Source: an uncultured beta proteobacterium
GTDB lineage: Bacteria > Pseudomonadota > Gammaproteobacteria > Burkholderiales > Burkholderiaceae_C
NCBI GenBank assembly: GCA_903909815.1
Contig: CAIVXG010000085.1
Span: 30,324 to 94,323 of the forward strand
Length of the DNA stretch: 64,000 bases
Direction of reading: 5' to 3'
Every line of letters starts with the position of its first letter. Within the stretch, counting starts at the first letter, position 1. The position numbers and the translations under genes were made by a program. Positions 40,052 to 48,688 of this stretch are shown here, one piece after another. The notes beneath the pieces were generated by a model. That model saw only the letters and a list, made by a program, of their open reading frames with translations, did not search any database and was not told the origin of the DNA.

Positions 40052-41283
40052 AGCCCTTGATTATGCGGTTTCACCGCCAGGAAATAGGTGTATGACGCGA
40101 TGCAGCACAGCAAAAACACCGACATGGCACTTTGGAAAGAGGCGATCTCCGAGCAACCCATCGACTTGAAGCCGTCGACCAACAGGCCCACACCCCACTG
40201 CACCACAAACACACCCATGAATATGACAAGATTGAAGGCCGACAGCGCGCGACCGGCCATCGCAGTATCGAACGCCATCGCCACCGCGGGTTGCGACAGT
40301 GAAACAAAGGTCGAACTCATGCAAAACAGGGTCCACAGCCAAGCCGTGGCACCGCCCAGCCGTGGGCCCGCGGCGATCAGGATGGCAAGGAAGACAAAGC
40401 TCAGCGGCAGGCCCCAGGTCATGAGCCGACTCGCATGCAGTCCGCGCTTGGCCAGCATTGGGTTGACCCAACCCCAGAGCCAGAAGCTGCACAACATCAT
40501 CACATTGAGCCAGAACATGCCGGTTGCCGCCTGCAGTGGCGAGTAGTGTGCGACCTTGATCATCCAGGGCGAAGCCCAAAGGGTTTGCATCGCCAGCAGT
40601 CCGCCGTAGCTGAAGAAACCCATGGGGGCGAGACTGCGAAAGTAGGGGTGTTTCCAGACCTCGGCGTAGATGCGCAACAGGCTGCCGCTGGCGTCGGTCT
40701 TGGCGGGCGCTGCAGGCCAGCGTGGCACCGCCCACGCCATCAGCAGCATCGACACGCTAATGCAGGCAGCCAGACCCCAGAAGATCGCACGCCAACCCAG
40801 TACTGGCATCAGCCATTGCACCGGCAGCGTTGATGCCACCATGCCCAAAGATCCCGACATCAGCATCCACGAATTGGCGCGCAACTGAACCGCTGGCTCC
40901 AACCAGCGCCGATAGGCCGTGAGCGGTGCCATCAGGCAGGCGCTCACACCAGCACCGCACAGCAAGCGCGCGGCCAGCAACAATGTGAAACTGGTGGCAG
41001 CGGAGAATGCCACGCAGCCCGCCACCGCCGCCGCCAGGAAACACAGCAACACCTGCTTGGGCCCGTGTCGGTCCAGCCAACGGCCCAGCGGCAGTTGCAT
41101 CGCGGCAAAGCCCAGAAAGTAGCCTCCGGCCAGTAACCCCAGGTCGCCTGCGCTGAGCGCGAACTCCTGCGTCAGCGTGGGTGAGAGCGTGGCCGTGATG
41201 GCGCGCACCAGTGCCGACAGGAAGTAGGCAAAGGCGAAGGCCAGGAACACCAGCACAGCGGTGCGACGCGGCAATAGCTGCAT
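40048..41283 (-). CDS. MFS transporter
   Basis: 411-residue, 12-segment major facilitator. The loop motif appears as PLGRWLDRHGPKQVLL, and the first segment as LVFLAFAFAYFLSALVRAI. The family resembles NarK-less general MFS permeases of unknown substrate. The stop overlaps the EIIA gene, so it may be first in an MFS-EIIA-ptsH-ptsI transcript. A direct link to sugar uptake is possible but not shown. Confidence 0.87.
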   Translation of the reverse strand: MQLLPRRTAVLVFLAFAFAYFLSALVRAITATLSPTLTQEFALSAGDLGLLAGGYFLGFAAMQLPLGRWLDRHGPKQVLLCFLAAAVAGCVAFSAATSFTLLLAARLLCGAGVSACLMAPLTAYRRWLEPAVQLRANSWMLMSGSLGMVASTLPVQWLMPVLGWRAIFWGLAACISVSMLLMAWAVPRWPAAPAKTDASGSLLRIYAEVWKHPYFRSLAPMGFFSYGGLLAMQTLWASPWMIKVAHYSPLQAATGMFWLNVMMLCSFWLWGWVNPMLAKRGLHASRLMTWGLPLSFVFLAILIAAGPRLGGATAWLWTLFCMSSTFVSLSQPAVAMAFDTAMAGRALSAFNLVIFMGVFVVQWGVGLLVDGFKSMGCSEIASFQSAMSVFLLCCIASYTYFLAVKPHNQGL

Positions 41284-41325
41284 GAAGTGGCGATCAGAAG
41301 CCGCCGCCGCGCAGACCGGCCGAGA

Positions 41326-41781
41326 TCACTTGGCCCTGAAGCTGTCGTGGCAGTTCTTGCAGGCGCCGCCCGTGGGTCCGAAAGCGGACTTCAGGCTGTC
41401 CAGGTTGCCCGCCTTGGCAGCGGCGCTGAGCTTGGTCGTCTCTGCCATCAACTTCTCCGAGGCTTCCTTGAACTTGGCGTGCTGCGACCAGACTTCGGGC
41501 AGAGCCTTGGTGTTGCCCGCCTTGTCCGAGCCCTCGACAAATCCGGCCCACGGCAACCTGGACATGAATTCCACGATGGCGGCGCTTTCTGCGGCCTGCT
41601 TGGCATCGAATGGCGCTTTGCCATTGGCCATGGCACCGAGGCGCCCGAAGTGCGTGGCCATGACGGTGAGAGCGCTCTGGCGATATTTCACCGCGTCTTC
41701 CGGTTTGGCGAACTGGGCCACGGCGGGTGTGCTCAGGGCGGCGACCGATGCGGTAAGAACAAATGCGGCAATGGCTTTCAT
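41326..41781 (-). CDS. Cytochrome c'
   Basis: 151-residue periplasmic cytochrome. It has a signal peptide (MKAIAAFVLTASVAALSTPAVAQ), a four-helix bundle with the family start KPEDAVKYRQSALTVM, and a C-terminal haem attachment site CKNCH. Cytochromes c' bind nitric oxide and are linked to NO tolerance. ATG 41781 was chosen for the signal peptide. It is divergent from a cytochrome b561-like gene; this neighbour pair is common. Confidence 0.93.
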   Translation of the reverse strand: MKAIAAFVLTASVAALSTPAVAQFAKPEDAVKYRQSALTVMATHFGRLGAMANGKAPFDAKQAAESAAIVEFMSRLPWAGFVEGSDKAGNTKALPEVWSQHAKFKEASEKLMAETTKLSAAAKAGNLDSLKSAFGPTGGACKNCHDSFRAK

Positions 41782-41918
41782 GGAATATCCTTGGCGGGTT
41801 GATACGAGAATGTCGAGCGCAGCGAGCTTGCTTGTGGCAGAAGTGTAATGGCATAGAAATAGTTTTGCCGAGGCGCAGGAATGCGGGCGCGCCGGCATGG
41901 ATGAAGAACGGGGAATTC

Positions 41919-42584
41919 ATGACACACAGAATCAGGGTCTGGGATCTTCCCACCCGCATATTTCATTGGGCACTGGTGCTGTGCATCGTGGCACTGATCA
42001 TCACGGGCGAGATCGGGACTGACATACTGCCATGGCATTTCCGCTTCGGGTACACGGTGCTCAGCCTGCTGCTGTTTCGCATCGTCTGGGGCTTCATCGG
42101 CGGGCGCTGGTCGCGCTTTACCTCGTTCGTGCACCGGCCTTCCACGGTGCTGGCCTACATCCGCGGACAGGGGCGTCCTGAGCACAACGTGGGACACAAC
42201 CCCTTGGGTGCCGGTTCGGTGCTGGCGATGCTGTTTTTCCTGCTGGCCCAGGTGGGCACCGGCCTGTTCAGTGACGACGAGATCGCATTTTCGGGTCCAC
42301 TCACGAAGTTCGCGGCGGACGCCACGGTCAAGCTGGCGACGACTTACCACGCCGAAATCGGCAAGGTCGCTCTGATCGGGTTGGTGCTGCTGCACATTGC
42401 AGCCATCGCGTATTACCGTGTGAAGAAGCAGGAGAACCTCGTTCCCGCCATGTTGCACGGCGACCGGGAACTGGATGTCCCGATGGATCCATCGCGCGAC
42501 GATGTTCGCTCACGCTGCCTCGCCGCCTTGGTGTTTTTCCTGTGCGCCATCTCGGTTGCGAGTGGCGTTCAACTGTGCAACTGA
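41919..42584 (+). CDS. Cytochrome b561-type di-haem membrane protein
   Basis: 221-residue membrane cytochrome b with about four or five segments. Conserved segments are VWDLPTRIFHWALVL (haem His), HFRFGYTVLSLLLFRIVWG and TYHAEIGKVALIGLVLLHI, which supply the other haem ligands. It resembles small Ni/Fe-hydrogenase-like and cytochrome c'-associated b subunits that pass electrons from quinol to c-type cytochromes. ATG 41919 has GGGGA upstream. It is divergent from cytochrome c'. Confidence 0.9.
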   Translation: MTHRIRVWDLPTRIFHWALVLCIVALIITGEIGTDILPWHFRFGYTVLSLLLFRIVWGFIGGRWSRFTSFVHRPSTVLAYIRGQGRPEHNVGHNPLGAGSVLAMLFFLLAQVGTGLFSDDEIAFSGPLTKFAADATVKLATTYHAEIGKVALIGLVLLHIAAIAYYRVKKQENLVPAMLHGDRELDVPMDPSRDDVRSRCLAALVFFLCAISVASGVQLCN

Positions 42585-42686
42585 TTTCGGGATTGGGGTG
42601 AGCAGCCTGCACGGAGTCCTTGGCATTGAGAAGAGGACAGGCTCAGACTTGGAGGGGCCCGCCAGGTCTTGCGCCTGAAGCAGGCG

Positions 42687-43880
42687 CTATACCATTGAAA
42701 GCATGCGCTCGAGGCTGAGATTGACCTTGACGTCGCGGTGCGGCACCGTTGCGACGATCCTAAACTCTTTCTGACTGGTATCGCGAAACATGGGTTCTGC
42801 CGTGGCCATGCCATGTCGATTCACCAGCACCGCTACTCGTGGTGTCGTGGTGTTGGGGCCGCGGCGCACGACCACTGCAACCTCCTGGGTGGCCAGGCGC
42901 ACATACGAGCCAGGCGCGTAGATTCCCAGTACCTTGATCAGAGACGCTCCGGCTTCGTCCACTTCGCGGTTTTCATCGAAATAGCAGGCTTGCATGGCGA
43001 CCCCGGGCTGCAATGGTTCGCGCGATGCGCGGGGAGCGAGCATCGCGGCAAAGACATTGGCGCGCTGGATCAAGCGTGCAATACGGGACGTCGGAGTGCG
43101 AGGCGCCAGCGGGCCAGGCGACTTATCCAGGTGATGAAAGACGGATTCCAGCCAGACCGTATCGGTGACGCCGAGATCTTTCAAGGATTCAGCAGAGAAT
43201 GCGGCGTGGACTTCAATCAAATGTCGCTGCGTTGCCGTCAGTGGAGTCGTTTGAAGCGCCAAGTCGTCTTGCATGGCGGTCATGCTGATGTTCATGGTCA
43301 GGGCGACCTTGCCCAGCGTATCGACCATCTCCGGCGGCCAATTCAGCACCTGGCGTGCCGCCAGTTCCGCTGCCACGCATACGAGCAGGGCATGCATGGC
43401 GCTATACGAGCGCAGTTCGGTGGCAGAAAGGTACATCAGCGCAAATAGCGTGGCATCCGGGTTGCGCTGCGCCTGCCGACTTACGTCTCGCTGCAAGGCG
43501 TCCAGCAACTTCAGGAATGACGCCTTTTGCGGGTCTCGCAGCAAGCTGTTTGCCCGTTCAAGCAAGTCCAGCCAATCGGGGGCAGCATTCTCGGTGACCA
43601 CCTTCTTCGTCAGATCCCCCGCAGTGATGCGGGTGTTGGCGATCTCACCCAGACTCAATTCCTTGCGTAGCAGGGCGTGGAGCTTGCCGACATATTCACG
43701 CTGATGGTCGCTCTCATCGATGTTCAGGCTAACTCCGAGTCCCAGCAGATGTTCCAACTCTGCCGCCGAAGAGATCACATAGCCTTTTTGGGCCAGCAAA
43801 GCGCCATCGGCCGAGCGTAATGCAAACGGCAATGGCAAATTCAAAGGAATCAGGTCGGGGTTGACGCTAACAAGTTTCAT
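42687..43880 (-). CDS. HD-domain (HD-GYP-like) protein with degenerate active site
   Basis: 397-residue protein. The middle (about 150-260) aligns in layout with HD-GYP phosphodiesterases: SAMHALLVCVAAELAARQ, HAAFSAESLKDLGV and HHLDKSPG. However, the HD pair (usually HDIGK) reads TMNISM and the GYP motif is not seen, so c-di-GMP hydrolysis is unlikely. The N-terminus (DGALLAQKGYVISSAAELE) resembles the leader domain found before HD-GYP domains in betaproteobacteria. It may act as a binding or scaffold protein. It is divergent from hldC. Confidence 0.7.
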   Translation of the reverse strand: MKLVSVNPDLIPLNLPLPFALRSADGALLAQKGYVISSAAELEHLLGLGVSLNIDESDHQREYVGKLHALLRKELSLGEIANTRITAGDLTKKVVTENAAPDWLDLLERANSLLRDPQKASFLKLLDALQRDVSRQAQRNPDATLFALMYLSATELRSYSAMHALLVCVAAELAARQVLNWPPEMVDTLGKVALTMNISMTAMQDDLALQTTPLTATQRHLIEVHAAFSAESLKDLGVTDTVWLESVFHHLDKSPGPLAPRTPTSRIARLIQRANVFAAMLAPRASREPLQPGVAMQACYFDENREVDEAGASLIKVLGIYAPGSYVRLATQEVAVVVRRGPNTTTPRVAVLVNRHGMATAEPMFRDTSQKEFRIVATVPHRDVKVNLSLERMLSMV

Positions 43881-44028
43881 GGTTTAGGTCGGATTATCCA
43901 ATGAAAGTAGCTTTTGAAGCTGGGGCATGATGGCGAATACAGGCGTGCATCTTGCCATCAATTCACTTGCGCCCCCCAATTTTCTGGTTTGGCCCGGTTT
44001 GTGGTGCGAGCCTGCTAGCATCGACCGC

Positions 44029-44526
44029 ATGACCCAGACATTTAGTGAGCCGGATTTTTTTCGCAAGATTTGTGAGATCCGCAATATTTCGCATCGAATG
44101 CCTCAGTTGCCACGCCCGGTGGTTTTCACAAACGGTGTTTTTGACGTGTTGCATCGTGGACATGTCACTTATCTGGCACAGGCACGAGCTTTGGGATGCA
44201 GTCTGGTGGTGGGATTGAATACCGATGCCTCGGCGCGGCGTCTGGGTAAGGGCCCAGAGCGGCCGCTGAACTCCCAGTTCGATCGCGCCATCATGCTGGC
44301 TGCATTGGAATGCGTGAGCTTGGTGACCTGGTTTGACGAAGATACGCCCTTGGAATTGATAAGTGAGGTACGTCCCGACATATTGGTCAAGGGTGGCGAC
44401 TATGACATGCAGGCGCTTGCAGAAACCAAGCTCGTGCAAAGCTGGGGTGGAACTGCGCTCGCGATACCATTTTTGAACGGCTATTCGACCACGGCGCTAG
44501 TCCAGAAGATCCGATCAAATAGTTGA
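44029..44526 (+). CDS. rfaE2: D-glycero-beta-D-manno-heptose 1-phosphate adenylyltransferase
   Basis: Makes ADP-heptose for lipopolysaccharide core synthesis. The 165 residues are the stand-alone second domain of HldE (RfaE2/HldC). The nucleotidyl-transferase motif FTNGVFDVLHRGHVTYLAQA has the HxGH signature; GLNTDASARRLGKGPERP and LVKGGDYDMQALAE follow. The kinase half (HldA) is not adjacent. ATG 44029 gives MTQTFSEPDFF. It is convergent with pth. Confidence 0.95.
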   Translation: MTQTFSEPDFFRKICEIRNISHRMPQLPRPVVFTNGVFDVLHRGHVTYLAQARALGCSLVVGLNTDASARRLGKGPERPLNSQFDRAIMLAALECVSLVTWFDEDTPLELISEVRPDILVKGGDYDMQALAETKLVQSWGGTALAIPFLNGYSTTALVQKIRSNS

Positions 44527-44535
44527 ACGGGAGGA

Positions 44536-45237
44536 TCATTCTTCGGTCGGATCAAGCTTGGCGACAAGCTTGCTGAGCGCCGCAGAGGTCTTTTGACCCG
44601 GTTGCGTCCCTGGCCACTGGCCAGCCACTAATGGAACCTCCGGTCTTGGCTGCTTGGGGCGCGGTGGCTTGTGGGTGTGGGCGATCATCGTCGCCTTGTC
44701 CATCTCGCCCGCCAGCATGGCGGGGACAGCCTTGAGGCTGCGGTCTATGGCTTCTTCGATCAGAACGCGATGCTCCGGTGAGGGCTTCTTTAGCACCCAA
44801 TGCGCTACATCGGCCTTGTCCCCCGGGTGTCCGATGCCTAAGCGCAGGCGCCAGTAATCGGTGCTGCCGAGTTGGGAGTGGATGTCGCGCAAGCCGTTGT
44901 GACCTGCGTGGCTGCCGCCGAGCTTCATCTTGACCAAGCCGGGAAGCACGTCAAGTTCGTCGTGCGCCACCAGGATTTCCTGTGGCGAAATCTTGAAGAA
45001 ACGGGCCAGCGCCGCCACCGCCTTTCCCGAGAGGTTCATGAAGGTCTGCGGCTGCAGCAGCCATACCGTCTGCCCGTTGACCGTGGTGCGCGCCAACAGG
45101 CCGTAATAGTTGCGGTCGGGAACCAGGTTCACCTTGAGTTCTCGCGCCAGCGCGTCCACCCACCAGGCGCCGGCATTGTGGCGCGTCGCCTCGTACTCCG
45201 GGCCCGGATTGCCCAGGCCAACGAACAGTTTGATCAT
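44536..45237 (-). CDS. pth: Peptidyl-tRNA hydrolase
   Basis: Releases tRNA from peptidyl-tRNA. The family start [20 protein letters not shown] carries the catalytic His (TRHNAG). [29 protein letters not shown] and [12 protein letters not shown] follow. The 233 residues exceed the usual 190-200 because of a basic, Pro-rich tail after residue 190 ([17 protein letters not shown]), seen also in other Burkholderiales. It follows rplY after a terminator. Confidence 0.96.
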   Translation of the reverse strand: MIKLFVGLGNPGPEYEATRHNAGAWWVDALARELKVNLVPDRNYYGLLARTTVNGQTVWLLQPQTFMNLSGKAVAALARFFKISPQEILVAHDELDVLPGLVKMKLGGSHAGHNGLRDIHSQLGSTDYWRLRLGIGHPGDKADVAHWVLKKPSPEHRVLIEEAIDRSLKAVPAMLAGEMDKATMIAHTHKPPRPKQPRPEVPLVAGQWPGTQPGQKTSAALSKLVAKLDPTEE

Positions 45238-45266
45238 GCTGAAATTATCCGCGCAGAAAGTCGATT

Positions 45267-45297
45267 CAAAAAAATGGCCCACCGAGGTGGGCCATTT
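45267..45297 (-). terminator. Rho-independent terminator between rplY and pth
   Basis: On the minus strand ATGGCCCACC and GGTGGGCCAT form a 10-base perfect stem followed by TTTTTTTG. It lies about 20 bases after the rplY stop. Confidence 0.85.
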
Positions 45298-45318
45298 GCG
45301 CAGTGTTGAACGACGTGC

Positions 45319-46026
45319 TTACTTCTTTGCAGCAGGCTTGGCGGCAGGCTTGGCCGCCGGGGCTTTGGCAGCAGCAGGAGCTTTTCCTGCTGCCGGGGCT
45401 TTGGCCGCTGGAGCCGCGGCCGCACCAGCAGCGGGAGCCGCTCCTGCTTCAGAAGTGGGCTCGCCGCCGCCGATGGCAACAACCGAGACCAGCACGGGGT
45501 TGTTCTTGCCGTGTGAAACGACGGTCACGCCCTTGGGCAAAACGATGTCGTTCAAGTGCAGGGACGCGCCCTTGCGCAGTCCGCTCAGGTCCACGGCGAT
45601 GAATTCAGGCAGGTCTGCAGGCAGGCAGGCGACTTCAATTTCCGTGATCACGTGGTTGGCAATGCAGTTCTCGGTCTTGACTGCGGGAGAGTTCTCGTCG
45701 CCGCTGAAGTGCAAGGGCACCTTCATGTGCAACTTGGTACTGGCGTCCACGCGTTGGAAGTCAATGTGAAGGATCAACTGCTTGAATGGATGCATTTGCA
45801 GGTCGCGCAGCAGCACTTGGCTGACCTTGCCGTCCATCTCCATTTCGAGCACGGTCGCGTGAAAGGCTTCCTTCTTGATCGCGTGCCACAGCGCGTTGTG
45901 ATCAATCTCGATCTGTTGCGGCTGGCCAGTGCCGCCGTAAACGATGCCGGGCGTGCGACCGGTAATGCGGAGACGGCGGCTCGCACCCGTACCCTTTTTT
46001 GCGCGCTCAAAAGCGACGAATTTCAT
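45319..46026 (-). CDS. rplY: Ribosomal protein L25 (Ctc/TL5 form)
   Basis: 5S rRNA-binding ribosomal protein in the long Ctc form. It has 235 residues: the L25 domain ([30 protein letters not shown]) to about residue 90, the TL5 C-terminal beta domain ([20 protein letters not shown]), then about 50 residues of Ala/Pro/Lys repeats ([18 protein letters not shown]). Strong AGGAG precedes ATG 46026. The order prs-rplY-pth is conserved. Confidence 0.97.
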   Translation of the reverse strand: MKFVAFERAKKGTGASRRLRITGRTPGIVYGGTGQPQQIEIDHNALWHAIKKEAFHATVLEMEMDGKVSQVLLRDLQMHPFKQLILHIDFQRVDASTKLHMKVPLHFSGDENSPAVKTENCIANHVITEIEVACLPADLPEFIAVDLSGLRKGASLHLNDIVLPKGVTVVSHGKNNPVLVSVVAIGGGEPTSEAGAAPAAGAAAAPAAKAPAAGKAPAAAKAPAAKPAAKPAAKK

Positions 46027-46120
46027 AGACTACTCCTGGAGGAGCCGACCGCGACCAGTGCGACTCCGGTTAATAAAGGTCCACCGGCGGCGGACCTGCT
46101 GGTTGTCTGAATCGGGAGCC

Positions 46121-47098
46121 CTAAAACAGGTTCTCCTGATCCGAGAACAAACTCATGACCGACTCACCGTTGGCAATGCGCTGAATCGTTTCTGCGATCA
46201 ATGGCGCCACGGAAAGTTGGCGAATTTTTTGACACTGGGACGCCGCCATGCTCAACGGAATGGTATTCGTCACAACGACTTCGTCCAAGGCTGTTCCTTG
46301 GGCAATTCGTTCAATCGCCGGACCGGAAAAAATGGGGTGCGTGCAATACGCGTAGACCTTCTTGGCACCGCGCTGCTTGAGCACTTCAGCGGCCTTAACC
46401 AGGGTGCCGGCGGTGTCGATCATGTCGTCCATGATGACGCAGTTACGGCCGTCGATTTCGCCGATCACGTGCATCACTTCGCTCACATTGGCACGCGGGC
46501 GACGCTTGTCGATGATGGCCAGATCGCAATTGAGCTGCTTGGCCAAGGCGCGTGCGCGCACCACGCCACCGACATCGGGCGAGACCACGATCAGGTCTTC
46601 GTATTTCTTCTGGTTAAGATCACCCAACAATACCGGCGAGGCGTAGATGTTGTCCACCGGGATGTCAAAGAATCCCTGTATCTGGTCAGCATGCAAGTCC
46701 ATGGTCAGAACCCGCGCCACACCCACGGCCTGCAACATGTTGGCCACCACTTTGGCTGAAATGGGCACCCGCGTGGAACGCGGACGACGGTCCTGTCGAG
46801 CGTAGCCGAAGTAGGGAATGACGGCACTGATGCGTTCGGCCGAGGCGCGCTTTAGCGCGTCCACCATGATCAGCAACTCCATCAGGTTTTCATTGGTGGG
46901 CGCGCACGTGGACTGAACCACGAAGACGTCGCGGGCTCGAACATTTTGATTGATTTCGACCGTGACTTCGCCGTCAGAAAAGCGTCCTACCTTGGCCGCG
47001 CCAATCTGGATGCCCAAATGCTGTGCGATTTCGTCGGCCATGCCCGGATTGGCATTGCCGGTAAACACCATGAAATCATTGTGTGGAGCTGCTTGCAT
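46121..47098 (-). CDS. prs: Ribose-phosphate pyrophosphokinase
   Basis: Makes PRPP from ribose-5-phosphate and ATP for nucleotide, His and Trp synthesis. The 325 residues show [56 protein letters not shown] and the PRPP site [17 protein letters not shown] 47098 was preferred to 47116. tRNA-Gln lies just upstream on the same strand, and rplY downstream. Confidence 0.97.
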   Translation of the reverse strand: MQAAPHNDFMVFTGNANPGMADEIAQHLGIQIGAAKVGRFSDGEVTVEINQNVRARDVFVVQSTCAPTNENLMELLIMVDALKRASAERISAVIPYFGYARQDRRPRSTRVPISAKVVANMLQAVGVARVLTMDLHADQIQGFFDIPVDNIYASPVLLGDLNQKKYEDLIVVSPDVGGVVRARALAKQLNCDLAIIDKRRPRANVSEVMHVIGEIDGRNCVIMDDMIDTAGTLVKAAEVLKQRGAKKVYAYCTHPIFSGPAIERIAQGTALDEVVVTNTIPLSMAASQCQKIRQLSVAPLIAETIQRIANGESVMSLFSDQENLF

Positions 47099-47162
47099 GG
47101 GCTTTCCGGCGATCAAATTTAGTTCGCGTGCACGTGGACACCAGTCTCACGCACGACATATT

Positions 47163-47239
47163 TGGCAGGGGAGGAAGGATTCGAACCTTCGCATGCTGGA
47201 ATCAAAATCCAGTGCCTTAACCAACTTGGCGACTCCCCT
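47163..47239 (-). tRNA. tRNA-Gln (TTG)
   Basis: A complete cloverleaf on the minus strand with a 3' CCA encoded. Acceptor AGGGGAG/CTCCCCT pairs over seven bases; D-arm GCCAAGTTGGTTAAGGC; anticodon arm CTGGATTTTGATTCCAG with anticodon TTG; T-arm GAAGGTTCGAATCCTTC. Length 77. It sits between ispE and prs in the same direction, the usual place in betaproteobacteria, and is probably processed from the ispE-prs transcript. Confidence 0.98.
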
Positions 47240-47253
47240 ACACGGGTTGACAG

Positions 47254-48138
47254 TTACACACTGCCCACCGACAAATCATCGCTGAGAGCCCATCCCACCA
47301 AAGGATGGACACCCAAATTCACACATTCGCGCAACTGCCAGCTGCCCGGCGCGTCACTCCAATCTGCGCTTGTTCCTGTCGAGTTGGTGCCCTCGCGCAT
47401 CTGCGCAAAAACAGCACTTCCCGATCCCGTCATGCGTCCCTGCAAGCCCCTGTCGTACAACCATTTCAGGGCATCTGTCACGCCGGGGCAAAGGCCTTGC
47501 GCAACCGCTTGTAAATCATTTCGGCCAAAGCCAAACGGGTCAGCAGTAAAGCCAGAAATTGTAGCAGTTTCTGAGCCCCTGGTGAGATCAGGATGCGAAA
47601 AAATCGCCTTGGTATCCAATCCCTGGGGGGGTTTGATGACCACGAAGCGCCCGCTCGGGATGGCGATGGGCTGGATCGAATCGCCAACGCCTTCGACCCA
47701 GGCGTTGCGCCCGCGCAGGAAAAACGGCACATCGGCGCCCAGTTTCAAGCCGATGCCAAGCAGCGCGGACAGCGGCAAATGCAGGTTCCACAAGCGGTTC
47801 AGCGCCAGCAGGCAGGAAGCGGCGTCGGAAGAGCCGCCGCCCATTCCTGCCTGGGACGGGATACGCTTTTCCACCACGATGTGCGCGCCCGCGCCATGCC
47901 TTGCAAACACCTGCAAGGCATGCGCAGCGCGCACGATCAGGTCCACTTCGGGCAGGACCGCGCCAATGTCTTCGCGGCTGATGCAGCCATCATTGCGAGC
48001 TTCGAAGTGCAGAGTGTCGTGCCAGTCGATCAGCATAAAGACGGACTGAAGCAGGTGGTAGCCGTCGGGGCGGCGTCCTGTGACGTGCAGAAAAAGGTTC
48101 AGCTTGGCAGGAGCGGGAACGTCGAAAAGGGCATGCAT
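47254..48138 (-). CDS. ispE: 4-diphosphocytidyl-2-C-methyl-D-erythritol kinase
   Basis: GHMP kinase of the MEP isoprenoid pathway. The 294 residues start VPAPAKLNLFLHVTGRRPDG and carry the ATP loop PSQAGMGGGSSDAASCLLAL and the C-terminal motif GRMTGSGSAVFA. It starts 22 bases downstream of lolB, and tRNA-Gln follows directly. The lolB-ispE-prs order supports the call. Confidence 0.96.
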   Translation of the reverse strand: MHALFDVPAPAKLNLFLHVTGRRPDGYHLLQSVFMLIDWHDTLHFEARNDGCISREDIGAVLPEVDLIVRAAHALQVFARHGAGAHIVVEKRIPSQAGMGGGSSDAASCLLALNRLWNLHLPLSALLGIGLKLGADVPFFLRGRNAWVEGVGDSIQPIAIPSGRFVVIKPPQGLDTKAIFSHPDLTRGSETATISGFTADPFGFGRNDLQAVAQGLCPGVTDALKWLYDRGLQGRMTGSGSAVFAQMREGTNSTGTSADWSDAPGSWQLRECVNLGVHPLVGWALSDDLSVGSV

Positions 48139-48160
48139 GTAGTGATTATCTTGCCAGTGC

Positions 48161-48688
48161 TCACGGGGTCAATTTGATGCGCAGATCCACCGTGGGTGCG
48201 GGTGCAGTGCGATGCACCTGCAATCGACCATCTGCAAGCTGTGACAGGTCTGCCTGCCAGCCCGCAACCTGCGCGGGCCGACCACTGAGCCAGTCGAACA
48301 ACGCGCGCAAAGGGAGCTCGGCGCCTGTGGCCTTTATCACCAAGTCGTCCAGCGAGTCCGAGGTCTGCTCTTGTGCATCGTGCTTCAGACTGGCGGTGGT
48401 TGGGGACCAGGACAAAAGGGCCAGAGTGTTTCCCAGTGGGCTGAAAAGCTGTAGCTCACCCTGGCTGGGTTTGCCGCTTAGCTCAAAACCCGCGCTCATC
48501 GATTGCACCGGCTCCGACTGGATCGTCAGCGCCAAGCGGCCATTCCAATGACCTTCTGCACCTGCGCCGGCCATTGGTTGGCGCAGCGGTTGGGCGCAAG
48601 CTGCCAGCAGCAGCGCGCTCGCCCAAACAATTCGCCGGGGCCCATTGGAGCGCCTTGGGTTCGCAACGCCGTGCTCCGGTTTCACCAT
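48161..48688 (-). CDS. lolB: Outer membrane lipoprotein LolB
   Basis: Accepts lipoproteins from LolA and inserts them into the outer membrane. The 175 residues include a lipobox (ALLLAAC) and the family blocks GHWNGRLALTIQ and FELSGKPSQGELQLFSPLG, then LRALFDWLSGRPA. The ATG at 48688 overlaps the stop of the TPR gene by seven bases (ATGGTGA). It is followed by ispE, as usual. Confidence 0.93.
   Translation of the reverse strand: MVKPEHGVANPRRSNGPRRIVWASALLLAACAQPLRQPMAGAGAEGHWNGRLALTIQSEPVQSMSAGFELSGKPSQGELQLFSPLGNTLALLSWSPTTASLKHDAQEQTSDSLDDLVIKATGAELPLRALFDWLSGRPAQVAGWQADLSQLADGRLQVHRTAPAPTVDLRIKLTP

Noticed and set aside
42671-42687. GCGCCTG-AAG-CAGGCGC hairpin between cytochrome b and the HD gene
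   Set aside because: Lacks a T-run on either strand and touches the HD gene stop codon; not supported as a terminator.
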